A stretch of 64,000 nt of DNA from SG8-4 sp964598225. Its GTDB lineage: Bacteria > Planctomycetota > Phycisphaerae > Sedimentisphaerales > Anaerobacaceae. A program made the position numbers and the translations under genes. Positions 35,354 through 43,556 of the stretch are shown here, one piece after another. The notes under the pieces were generated by a model. The model was not told where the DNA came from, searched no databases, and saw only the letters and a program-made list of their open reading frames with translations. The stretch lies in NCBI GenBank assembly GCA_964598225.1, contig CAZRBG010000007.1, positions 62,001 through 126,000 on the forward strand, given 5' to 3'. Within the stretch, counting starts at the first letter, position 1. Every line of letters starts with the position of its first letter.

Positions 35354-36120
35354 TTTGTGCAGGAATAGACGCCGGTTCGAGAGCCATTAAAATAGTCCTC
35401 TTCGATACCGAGAACAGGAAAATCATAGCTAAAGGCCTGACAGACCAGGGAGTTGAGCAGGACAGGCTCGTGACGGAGCTTTTTGAGCAGGTGTTAAAGA
35501 AAGACGGCGTGGGCCGCAAGGACATCGCCGCAACCGTGGCGACAGGCTACGGCAGAAACGCCGTCAGCATCGCCGATACGACGATTACCGAGATTACATG
35601 TCACGCCGCGGGCGTCCATCATCTCGTGCCGGAGGCTATGACTGTCATCGACATAGGTGGCCAGGACAGCAAGCTGCTGCGACTGGATGCTTTGGGAAAG
35701 GTCAGAGATTTTGTCATGAACGATCGCTGTGCGGCCGGAACCGGACGCTTCCTCGAAGTCGTCGCTCAGCGCCTCGATTGCAAGCTTGAGTCGCTCGGAC
35801 AGATGGCTGCAAAGAGCGAGTATCCGGCATCAATCAGCAGTATGTGCGTTGTTTTCGCCGAGACTGAAATCACGGGACTGCTCGCTTCCGGCACGGCCAG
35901 AGAGGACATTGTCGCCGGCGTCCAGGCCGCTATAGCCGAACGGATTATTGCCATGGCCGGTCGCGCAGTGGGCCCGCCTGTAATTTTCACGGGTGGAGTT
36001 GCCATGATTTCCGGGATGGACGAAGCATTGGAGACCGCGCTGGGACAACAGGTGAAGGTGTCGCCGGACCCTCAAATGACCGGTGCGCTCGGGGCGGCGA
36101 TAATGGCGTCAAAGCAATAG
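35350..36120 (+). CDS. 2-hydroxyacyl-CoA dehydratase activator ATPase (HgdC/YjiL family)
   Basis: 256 residues, the normal length for the homodimeric activator. ASKHA ATPase motifs: GIDAGSRAIKIVLFD at the start, VIDIGGQDSKLLRLD in the middle and FTGGVAMISGM near the end. The bridging [4Fe-4S] ligands are C127 (NDRCAAGTGRF) and C166 (SSMCVVFAETEI), the same numbers as in the Acidaminococcus enzyme. It would use ATP hydrolysis to push one electron at very low potential into the dehydratase-family partners. One activator apparently serves both the double-cubane protein and the two-subunit pair. Electrons could come from ferredoxin reduced by NifJ. Confidence 0.93.
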   Translation: MICAGIDAGSRAIKIVLFDTENRKIIAKGLTDQGVEQDRLVTELFEQVLKKDGVGRKDIAATVATGYGRNAVSIADTTITEITCHAAGVHHLVPEAMTVIDIGGQDSKLLRLDALGKVRDFVMNDRCAAGTGRFLEVVAQRLDCKLESLGQMAAKSEYPASISSMCVVFAETEITGLLASGTAREDIVAGVQAAIAERIIAMAGRAVGPPVIFTGGVAMISGMDEALETALGQQVKVSPDPQMTGALGAAIMASKQ

Positions 36121-36193
36121 TAGCGTGGGCGTCTCGCCCGTGCAGGCAGGGCCAGGATGGCCCTGCGACGCATGGGCAAGATGCCCATACTAC
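36120..36193. repeat. Paired palindromic element, copy 3
   Basis: The left unit begins GTAGCGTGGGCGTCTCGCCC (36120), the central hairpin is GCAGGGCCA-GGA-TGGCCCTGC (36146-36166) and the right inverted unit ends ATGCCCATACTAC (36193). It starts on the last base of the activator stop codon and fills the gap before selD. It is the best-preserved example of the three-hairpin layout in the window. Confidence 0.8.
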
Positions 36194-36225
36194 GGTTTGA
36201 TAATTGTTAGAGAAGAGGTGCGAAA

Positions 36226-37917
36226 ATGATAGATATGGAAAGACGAAAGCGCGTCATGCAGCGCTCGATCAGGCTCGGCCATTGCATTTGCGATCCGGCC
36301 AAGCCCTGTCCTTGTGATATCTTCAAGGAGAAGAATATATGTCTTTGTGCGGGTGAGCGAATGGAAAGCCCGACCGGCCCTGTTCAGTTGACCAAGCTCG
36401 TGGAAAAGGCGGGGTGCGCATCCAAGATAGACCAGGCTTTTTTGAAGGAAGTGCTGAGCGATCTTCCCGCCGTCGATGATCCGCGCGTGCTGGTCGGGAT
36501 GCCCGCCGGAGATGACGCCGGGATATATGATATTGGAGACGGCAAAGCACTGGTGCAAACCGTTGACGTTTTTACTCCTTCGGTGGACGATCCTTACATG
36601 TTCGGGCAAGTCGCGGCGGCCAACTCCGTAAGCGACATCTACGCAATGGGCGGTACGCCAATGACGGCGGTTTCCGTGCTTGGCTTTCCCGTGCGCAAGG
36701 TGCCCGATAAGACCATGAAGGAAATTCTGTCCGGCGGCATTGACAAGATGAACGAAGCCGGAGCGGCGATCATCGGCGGCCACAGCATCAATGACAGCGA
36801 GATCAAAGCCGGCTTTGCCGTAACGGGCATAATAGATCAGGACAAGATCGTCACGAACGCCGGCGCTCAGCCGGGAGACGTACTCGTCCTGACAAAACCG
36901 CTGGGGACGGGAATTGTCAACTTTGCCTCCCAGATCAACAGGGCCGTAGGCGACAGCGTCGAAGCCTCGGCAAAATCCATGACTACTCTTAACAAGACGG
37001 CTTCGGCTCTCATGGTCAAGTTCGGCGCGCACGCCTGCACCGACGTGACCGGTTTCAGCCTGATGGGTCATCTGGCGGAAATGGCGCTGTCGAGCGGCGT
37101 GGACGTGGAGGTAGTCTGGGACGATATCCCGCTGCTTCCCGGCGTGCTCGAATACGCGGCGGCGGGAATATTGCCCGGCGCGATCGAGCGCAACAAGGAA
37201 TCGTGCGGCGAGCGGATCATCGCCGCCGAAGCTCTGCCGCAGGAGATGGCAGATATATGCTACGATGCGCAGACTTCCGGCGGACTGCTGGTCGCAATCG
37301 AAGAGAACGATGCCGAGGGTTTCGTGAAGGCTCTTCATGACGAGGGGATCGCAGCCGCAGCGATAGTTGGCAGAGTACCGGCAAAGGGCTCCGGACTCGT
37401 CCGGCTGGAAAAGGCAGACCGCAGAGAAATACCGCCGCTGGATTCGGCAAAGTCTGCTGCAAAGTCATCCGAATCGACGCCGGAAACGGAAAACCCTCGT
37501 AGGATGGGGCTTGCCCCGCCACAAACAGCTCCCGGCGGCGGATTGGACGAACAGAACCGGTGGGGCAAGCCCCACCCTACCGCTGCACCGCCTCAGGACG
37601 AGGAAGTTGCCTGCTGTGCGGATGCCGTAAGCTCGTCGGCGGAAAGCGCCGCTGAGGGTTCTGAGGTCGCTCAGATAAGGGCCAAGTTCACCGATTTCCT
37701 CGGGGCTGCGAGTTCGCCGCATGGCCTGGATGCCTATACCAAGCAGGCTATGGCAATTGCACTTTCGGTTGCTATGAGATGTGAGCCGTGCCTCAAGATG
37801 CACTTGAAAAAGGCCAGTGAAAAAGGCTTCACGCAGGATGAGATCGACGAAGCCGCCTGGATGGGCATAAGCTTTGCCGGTTCACCCGCTATGGTCTTCT
37901 ACGAACAAAATAAATAA
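36226..37917 (+). CDS. selD: Selenide, water dikinase with Cys-rich N-terminus and AhpD-like C-terminal domain
   Basis: 563 residues, against ~350 for an ordinary SelD. Residues 20-41 form a cysteine cluster (C20, C22, C28, C30, C39, C41). Residues ~52-405 are SelD: catalytic C64 and K67 in KAGCASKI, GDDAGIYDIGDGKALVQTVD, AANSVSDIYAMGG, GGHSINDSE and DVTGFSLMGHL. Residues ~480-563 are an AhpD/carboxymuconolactone decarboxylase-type domain with C519-E-P-C522 and H526. The linker (about 425-452) is encoded by a dispersed palindromic repeat. SelD makes selenophosphate from selenide and ATP; the CxxC domain could deliver or reduce selenium, but this is inference. AGAGG lies seven bases before the ATG. 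The gene follows the dehydratase/activator operon. Confidence 0.93.
   Translation: MIDMERRKRVMQRSIRLGHCICDPAKPCPCDIFKEKNICLCAGERMESPTGPVQLTKLVEKAGCASKIDQAFLKEVLSDLPAVDDPRVLVGMPAGDDAGIYDIGDGKALVQTVDVFTPSVDDPYMFGQVAAANSVSDIYAMGGTPMTAVSVLGFPVRKVPDKTMKEILSGGIDKMNEAGAAIIGGHSINDSEIKAGFAVTGIIDQDKIVTNAGAQPGDVLVLTKPLGTGIVNFASQINRAVGDSVEASAKSMTTLNKTASALMVKFGAHACTDVTGFSLMGHLAEMALSSGVDVEVVWDDIPLLPGVLEYAAAGILPGAIERNKESCGERIIAAEALPQEMADICYDAQTSGGLLVAIEENDAEGFVKALHDEGIAAAAIVGRVPAKGSGLVRLEKADRREIPPLDSAKSAAKSSESTPETENPRRMGLAPPQTAPGGGLDEQNRWGKPHPTAAPPQDEEVACCADAVSSSAESAAEGSEVAQIRAKFTDFLGAASSPHGLDAYTKQAMAIALSVAMRCEPCLKMHLKKASEKGFTQDEIDEAAWMGISFAGSPAMVFYEQNK
37499..37580. repeat. Paired palindromic element, copy 4, in frame inside selD
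   Basis: Left unit GTAGGATGGGGCTTGCCCCG (37499-37518) and inverted right unit TGGGGCAAGCCCCACCCTAC (37561-37580) are 42 bases apart. The element keeps the reading frame and encodes the Pro/Gly-rich stretch between the SelD and AhpD-like domains. The left unit nearly equals the one in the Wza-like gene. Confidence 0.8.
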
Positions 37918-37954
37918 GTGAAGATTGACCGTAAAGAAAGAGGAAGCTGCCTGA

Positions 37955-39109
37955 TTGGAAATGTTTAGTCGCAAGTTTAGATTAGTTTTGCTGATCCTGG
38001 TCGGTATGGTGACCTTGTGGGTCGGGCTGCGGCCGATGGATTTCTTTCCTGAGAATCGGATTCGCTGGCTGGCCGGACAGGACGGCATTGAATTCTACAA
38101 GGAAAGTCTGCCAAATCAGAGAGGCAGCGCGGGGATCGTTTACAGCGATGAAGCCGTCGAAATCCGTAGCCGGTCGCAGGCGTTTGAGCCGGTCACGATT
38201 GAGATTTATCTCGAACCGGATGGATACAGCAGCATGGGGCTGGAGCATATAGTATCCTTCCATGACGGCTACCCTCGCTCGCCGCTGGTCATCGGCCAGT
38301 GGAAGAACTACCTGACGATACGCAGCAGAGACAACCAAAATCCAGCCCGTGATACCTATCGCGAAATCGGCCTCAAGGAAGGGCTCAATCCGGGAGAGAA
38401 AAAAGTAATTACGCTATCCTCCGGCCCTGAACGAACCGATATATATGTCAATGGAGACCTGGCCCGGTCTTACGACATTCGGGCTTTGATCGGGGTCGAA
38501 CATATCCGCGGCCGCCTCAGTCTGGGCAATTCCGCTATCGGTCATAACGGCTGGGTAGGAAAGCTTTATGGTCTGGCAATGTACGATTTGCTGCTGACAC
38601 CCGAGCAAATCAGAGAACACTACCATTTATGGACCGACGGGACAGCGAGCGGACCGGATGTTACAAATCGCGAACCGTTAATTTTGTACACCTTTGCAGA
38701 ACGCAAAGGCGACACGGTGCACAACCGGACGGGCAATGACAACCACTTGACCATTCCTTCGACGTTCAAGCCTCTCAGGAGAGTCGCGGTGTTACGGTTC
38801 TGGCACGAGATGGACTGGACTTTAGCCGATGCTAAAGATATCCTGGTCAACATCTTTGGTTTCGTGCCGTTTGGCCTTGGAATGATGGCTGTTCTTGGGG
38901 GGAATCGACGTATGTCACCTACAATAGCCGCCTTGTTGACGATCCCGGCTGGTGCGTTCCTGAGCCTGGTGATTGAAACCGGCCAGTTAGGTCTGCCGAC
39001 TCGGACTCCGTCTTCGCTGGATTTTCTGTGCAATACTGCGGGCGCTGTATTGGCAGTCGCGGCATTCAGAATGATTCCTCCGACATGGATCGAGAAATAT
39101 CCAGTATGA
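37955..39109 (+). CDS. VanZ-like membrane protein with a LamG/concanavalin-type domain
   Basis: 384 residues starting at a TTG (37955) or the ATG at 37961; AGAGGAAG lies upstream. N-terminal membrane helix LVLLILVGMVTLWVGL, then about 220 outside residues with the jelly-roll pattern of LamG domains (VTIEIYLEPDG, ITLSSGPERTDIYVNGDLA, GRLSLGNSAIGHNGWVGKLYGLAMYD). The C-terminal four-helix VanZ-like part contains ILVNIFGFVPFGLGMMAVLG and IETGQLGLPTRTPSSLDFLCN. VanZ-like/LamG fusions are common in planctomycetes; the function is unknown, and a cell-surface or glycan-related role is a guess. It lies 37 bases after selD, possibly read through from it. Confidence 0.82.
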   Translation: MEMFSRKFRLVLLILVGMVTLWVGLRPMDFFPENRIRWLAGQDGIEFYKESLPNQRGSAGIVYSDEAVEIRSRSQAFEPVTIEIYLEPDGYSSMGLEHIVSFHDGYPRSPLVIGQWKNYLTIRSRDNQNPARDTYREIGLKEGLNPGEKKVITLSSGPERTDIYVNGDLARSYDIRALIGVEHIRGRLSLGNSAIGHNGWVGKLYGLAMYDLLLTPEQIREHYHLWTDGTASGPDVTNREPLILYTFAERKGDTVHNRTGNDNHLTIPSTFKPLRRVAVLRFWHEMDWTLADAKDILVNIFGFVPFGLGMMAVLGGNRRMSPTIAALLTIPAGAFLSLVIETGQLGLPTRTPSSLDFLCNTAGAVLAVAAFRMIPPTWIEKYPV

Positions 39110-39116
39110 AAAGTTG

Positions 39117-40412
39117 CTATCGCTGAGGATTGCGATCTTTATCCAGTTCCCACGCGCCGATGTCAGGGTGTTCGGGTCGAGGTCGCCGGCGGATGTCCTC
39201 GGTTACGTCAGGCAGCGATACGGCTTTGGCAATAGCGCCGGTCGCAGACTGGATTAGCGCAAGATTCCCCGAACCCGGGTCCACAAAATAGTCTTCCAGG
39301 CGACCTGTGAGATTTTGGCGAAGTTGTGCTTCTCCACCGTCGAAAATGATTTTGCCGTGCACCAGGTTGTTTATGATCTCTGTTTGCGAGGTCCCGGCCC
39401 CGATGCGTATGCCGCGACGGAAGTTTTGTTCGGGTCGACAAATAGAATTATTGTAGATCTTGATGTTCTCGGCATACCACAGCTCGATCCCGCAGTCGGG
39501 CCCTCCCGTAATGAAGTTGTTGCGTATGATGCCGTCATCAACATAAACGAGGCGATCTCCGGAGACGTTGGCCGTGGACTTGCCGGGATTGCCGAAAGCC
39601 ACACCCCGGTCGCAATTGACGATTAGATTCCGCTCCACAACCACTCGTCTTGACCGTACCCAGATGAAGATAGCGGCACGTCCGCCGCCGTTGCGCCCTT
39701 TGATGTTACGAAAGATGTTGTCGCTGAAGGTCCAGCCGTCGAGAGCCATCATGTCAATGGCGGAAATGTAATCGCCCCCGAACAACCAATCGGCCGGCGG
39801 GACCTTAGTGTTCTCGAAGCGGCAGTAGCGAACCGAGCCTCCAACGGCACAGACTTTCGGGTCTTTTCCCGCCGAACCTTTGATTGCGCGCACACCGATA
39901 TTTCGAAAGCGGCAGTTATAAATATGAATTTTCTCCGGCGCGTTCTCCGCTTCCACCTTGATCCCGTAGGATCGGCAGTCGGCGAAGGTCAGCTCTGCAA
40001 TGGTGACCCCCTTGCAGTGGGCGATGCGAAGAATATCGTCGCCTTTTGCCCTGCTGTCCCATCCTCTGCCGCGAAGAGTGACCCTCGCCGGGTCTCCGGA
40101 GACGCTGCGGATAGAGACACCCTTTTTTTCTCTTAGAATTATAGGTCGGGCTACTTTGTATTGACCTTCGGCGATGAGAATTGTGCCTCCCTCGTCAATG
40201 TTCTCAACAGCCCGGAAGAGTTCATCCACGCTCGTAACGGTGATTACCTTCCCTTTCGGCGAGGCCAGCGGTGGCGCCTTCGGAAACCACTCCGGAACAA
40301 ATCCGCTTTCAGGTGTGCCGGATGGAATCTCGGCAGCCTGTACCAGTGAAACAGGTGCGTTTGAGCTGAGAGCAACAGCGAGGAATACTGATATTAGCAT
40401 TACGATCATAGA
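39117..40412 (-). CDS. Secreted right-handed beta-helix protein (polysaccharide-lyase-like)
   Basis: 431 residues from the internal ATG at 40412; a longer start at 40478 is possible but makes a poor signal peptide. A signal peptide (MIVMLISVFLAVALSS) is followed by a PbH1-type parallel beta-helix: GGTILIAEGQYKVARPIILR, GVTIAELTFADCRSYGIKV, IHIYNCRFRNIG, VVVERNLIVNCDRGVAFGN and IKIYNNSICR. It ends with the frequent planctomycete closing motif HPDIGAWELD. The fold matches chondroitinase B-like lyases and other carbohydrate-active helices. Catalytic residues cannot be assigned, so the substrate is open. It converges on the VanZ-like gene with seven bases between the stops. Confidence 0.82.
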   Translation of the reverse strand, partial: SMIVMLISVFLAVALSSNAPVSLVQAAEIPSGTPESGFVPEWFPKAPPLASPKGKVITVTSVDELFRAVENIDEGGTILIAEGQYKVARPIILREKKGVSIRSVSGDPARVTLRGRGWDSRAKGDDILRIAHCKGVTIAELTFADCRSYGIKVEAENAPEKIHIYNCRFRNIGVRAIKGSAGKDPKVCAVGGSVRYCRFENTKVPPADWLFGGDYISAIDMMALDGWTFSDNIFRNIKGRNGGGRAAIFIWVRSRRVVVERNLIVNCDRGVAFGNPGKSTANVSGDRLVYVDDGIIRNNFITGGPDCGIELWYAENIKIYNNSICRPEQNFRRGIRIGAGTSQTEIINNLVHGKIIFDGGEAQLRQNLTGRLEDYFVDPGSGNLALIQSATGAIAKAVSLPDVTEDIRRRPRPEHPDIGAWELDKDRNPQR

Positions 40413-40628
40413 ACCACCCGACAATGAGAAATTTTCAAACGCGTTCACCGTTAACGTCACAGTCAGTCGGACCTCCAACAGGCCCTGCCTTGTCGTACGA
40501 TGGACTATTCTATCAGAGTACGCTAAACTGTAAAGGACCAGTGGCTAATGTGGAGTTTTTTGTATCGCTGGTGTATACTGAGAGTAATATCGTCGTGTGC
40601 TGTGCAGTTTGGCCGAAGGAGACCAATT

Positions 40629-43514
40629 ATGGCCTTGCCGAGGAATCAGAAAAGAAGTTTCGGATTTGCGATAGTTCTATTTTATGTCTTTTTGCTGCTG
40701 CCTCAAACGCGCAGTCTCGCCCGACAGGATACCGAGCAGACTGATTTACCCGTCATTCGGTCGCAGCCGTTTCGGATTCCGGATATGCTGACCCTTCGAG
40801 TTCGGCTAAAGAAAATCTCACCGGAAGAACCAACTCCGATCAGATGGCGGTACGGGGGCGAAGGACAAGGCGGAAAAGTCTATCGCGGCATCTTTCCGAA
40901 ACCGGGTGTTGGGACAGATGCGCCTGCCGAGGCCAATACACTGCCCGTGGGCCGATGGTCGGCGCCGCTTAAACTCGCCTCGATGGTTCAGCGGCTGCCC
41001 GAGAAGTTTTTTCTCACGATCACTGCAGGTAACCCGGGTAAGGTAATAGACAGGAAGACCCGCAGACGCGGCGGATACTCGACCGATGTTACTTTCGAGT
41101 TCGAGTTTCGTTTTGGAGACGAAATAATCAAGAGATTTACCTCCGAAGGCCCCGACGGAGGCACGGCTACGATAGTAATTCCCTTTTACAGGCTGGTTGA
41201 AGCGGTCGAGCCGACTTCGCCTGAGTTTGTTGGAGAGCTGACTGACGTGCTGGGCTATGCAAAGCGCCGAGCCGAGGCTCTGGAGCATCTTCCCTGGGCT
41301 GATTGGCCTTTGCCGAAAAAATATGCCGTCATTAATAATGTGGGAGGATACGGCGCGGGTTATGGTTACGGGATTCGTACGACCGACCGTAATGTAACCG
41401 AGACGGAAATGCGGAGCCTTCACCAGTTGGGGGTCAACGGGTTCCGCGACGGTCCGGACTTTGTCGTGGAGATGATTCGAAAAGGCGGTCCGGAGGCGGA
41501 AAAATGGAATCGTGCGATGATCGCCCATGTTATGGGATTTCCCGTCGAACGTTATCGCCCGGGGCGCAGCGAAGACCCTCAGGCCGGATGCCCGTTCGGG
41601 GACGACGTTGCCGATACAACTCGGCGGCTGATCGAGCAATCACTCGGCGAGGTTCTCTCGCTTCCGGTGGAGGAAGTCTGGGGCTTGACGGTCGATGAGA
41701 TCGGAACGGTGATCGATCAATCTCGCGAGAAGAAAGCTCACCTGTCCGTTTGCCCTCGCTGTATCAGAGGATTCCAGGATTGGCTCAAACGAAAAGGTCT
41801 CAAACCGTCGGATTTCGGCGTCTCGGACTGGTCCGAGGTCCGTCCTCTGAATGTGTGGGATTCTCAGAGCGACAGGCCGTGGCTGCGCGATCGCAACCTG
41901 GCACTGACAGCCTACTATACACGGGATTTCAACAATCATGTTACGGCCATGATGTTTACCGATCTGAGGAAGGCTTTCGCGCGGACCAACGAACACAAGC
42001 GTGCCGCACTTGCTCCAGGAGGAGATCGCAGCAGCGCACAGGCGAAGCAGCCCTGGATTTACTCATACGCGCTTCGCGGCAACACTTTTCTGATGAAAGG
42101 GCACAGCCTGGATTTCTTCGATTTCTATCGCGAGGCTGATAACGCGATCGTTTACGAGACGTCGAACCGCGGACCCCGCATCTGGGGATGGGACAGTTAC
42201 CTCTGCGACGTCCAGAGGGTTGTTGCGGCAAAGATGAATGTGGCTCGCGGAATCTACATAAAGCCTCATCGCGGCGCGCCTCTTCAGCGGATGCTCTCTG
42301 CCGTCAGCCGGGGCAATACGATGATATACTGGTACACGTACGGACCGGACTACAAGAAGGGTGACAGCTTCTCTCAACACCCGGACGCGCTGCGGCTGAC
42401 CAGTAAGGCGGCGCACCTGCTGGGCTTTGCCGAGGATGCCCTCTACGGGTCCCGGTGGGCGGTTCCGGCAGAAGTCGCGGTGGTCAAGCCGGAGACCACC
42501 CAGAAATGGATGAATCTCAGCGGCAATCCACCGCACTTGACGGCGGCCTGGGAAAACGCCAAGTGGGTTTACACAGCGCTTCAACACGCTCACGTTCCCG
42601 TCGACCCGATTGACGAAACGATGCTGGCCGAAGAGGACCTTTCTAAATATAAGATTATTTACGTTAGCGGATCGCACGTAACGAAAGAGGCAGCGGAGGG
42701 CCTCGTCCGGTATGTCGAAAACGGCGGCACAATCTATACCAGCGGGTGGGGACTGGCCCGGAATGAAGCCAACCAGCCTCTGGCCGCACTTGAAGCCGCG
42801 CTCGGGCTGCGGGTACGCAATGTTCCGGAAATGTGGTATCGAGTCAGTCTCTATGGTGCGACAAGTATCGAATCTTACGATGAGCGTAGCAACCGGCTCG
42901 CTCGCGTTCCCGCCGGAGCGAGAGTGGTTCAAGGCGAAACGATCAAACGCTCCTTCACGCCGGTGATCGGACGGGAGGTGCTCCAGCCGGCAGATGATGC
43001 CGAAATACTCGCCCGTTTCGCCGCCGGCGGCGCCGCAATGACCCGCCATAAATTCGGCAAGGGCCAGGTATACGTCGTAGGATTTTTTCCCGGCCTGGAG
43101 TACAGCGCAACGGTCCGGCGGGCCGATTATAACATGCGTCGTGATTTTGATCCGGCGCGCCGCCTCGTCATATCCGGTCCGGCGCGTGAACTGGCGCAGC
43201 CTGCTGTCGAGGCTTCCGACGCGCTGGTTGAGGGGGTTCTCTTGGAGAATCCCGACAACGGCATGCGCGCCGTAACGCTGGCAAACTGGGCGTACGGCGT
43301 AGCCGGACTCAAAGAAAGCGCCTCGAAGCGCCGATCCCCGATAGTTGAGCATCTGCCCCTGAACGATCTTCAAGTAAGAATACGAGTAACAGAACCGCCC
43401 AGGGATGTACGTTCCTGTATGCTCAGGCAGAACTTGGAGTTCAGTGAGACAGGCGGCTCGGTCCTTGTGGAACTTCCCCGGCTGGAAGAAGGGGATGTGC
43501 TCCTGCTGAAATAG
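40629..43514 (+). CDS. Large secreted glycoside-hydrolase-like protein with beta-galactosidase trimerisation-type domain
   Basis: 961 residues from the ATG at 40629 (GGAG eight bases upstream). The signal peptide is FGFAIVLFYVFLLLPQTRSLA. The middle (WGLTVDEIGTVIDQ, CPRCIRGFQDWLKRKG, AYYTRDFNNHVTAMM) looks like the barrel of planctomycete GH42-related or unclassified hydrolases. From about residue 650 comes a Rossmann-like GATase/beta-galactosidase trimerisation fold (YKIIYVSGSHVTKEAAEGLV, YVENGGTIYTSGWGLARNE). A beta-sandwich ends the protein. Family number and substrate are not certain. It is followed after 42 bases by an aldo/keto reductase, perhaps in the same transcript. Confidence 0.7.
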   Translation: MALPRNQKRSFGFAIVLFYVFLLLPQTRSLARQDTEQTDLPVIRSQPFRIPDMLTLRVRLKKISPEEPTPIRWRYGGEGQGGKVYRGIFPKPGVGTDAPAEANTLPVGRWSAPLKLASMVQRLPEKFFLTITAGNPGKVIDRKTRRRGGYSTDVTFEFEFRFGDEIIKRFTSEGPDGGTATIVIPFYRLVEAVEPTSPEFVGELTDVLGYAKRRAEALEHLPWADWPLPKKYAVINNVGGYGAGYGYGIRTTDRNVTETEMRSLHQLGVNGFRDGPDFVVEMIRKGGPEAEKWNRAMIAHVMGFPVERYRPGRSEDPQAGCPFGDDVADTTRRLIEQSLGEVLSLPVEEVWGLTVDEIGTVIDQSREKKAHLSVCPRCIRGFQDWLKRKGLKPSDFGVSDWSEVRPLNVWDSQSDRPWLRDRNLALTAYYTRDFNNHVTAMMFTDLRKAFARTNEHKRAALAPGGDRSSAQAKQPWIYSYALRGNTFLMKGHSLDFFDFYREADNAIVYETSNRGPRIWGWDSYLCDVQRVVAAKMNVARGIYIKPHRGAPLQRMLSAVSRGNTMIYWYTYGPDYKKGDSFSQHPDALRLTSKAAHLLGFAEDALYGSRWAVPAEVAVVKPETTQKWMNLSGNPPHLTAAWENAKWVYTALQHAHVPVDPIDETMLAEEDLSKYKIIYVSGSHVTKEAAEGLVRYVENGGTIYTSGWGLARNEANQPLAALEAALGLRVRNVPEMWYRVSLYGATSIESYDERSNRLARVPAGARVVQGETIKRSFTPVIGREVLQPADDAEILARFAAGGAAMTRHKFGKGQVYVVGFFPGLEYSATVRRADYNMRRDFDPARRLVISGPARELAQPAVEASDALVEGVLLENPDNGMRAVTLANWAYGVAGLKESASKRRSPIVEHLPLNDLQVRIRVTEPPRDVRSCMLRQNLEFSETGGSVLVELPRLEEGDVLLLK

Positions 43515-43556
43515 CGTGACTGTGTAATGGTGTTGGTAATTGTAAAGGAATAACTT

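Noticed and set aside
36190..37338. A 382-codon minus-strand open frame opposite selD
   Set aside because: The plus strand has all SelD motifs in order; the antisense product is a His/Arg-rich shadow.
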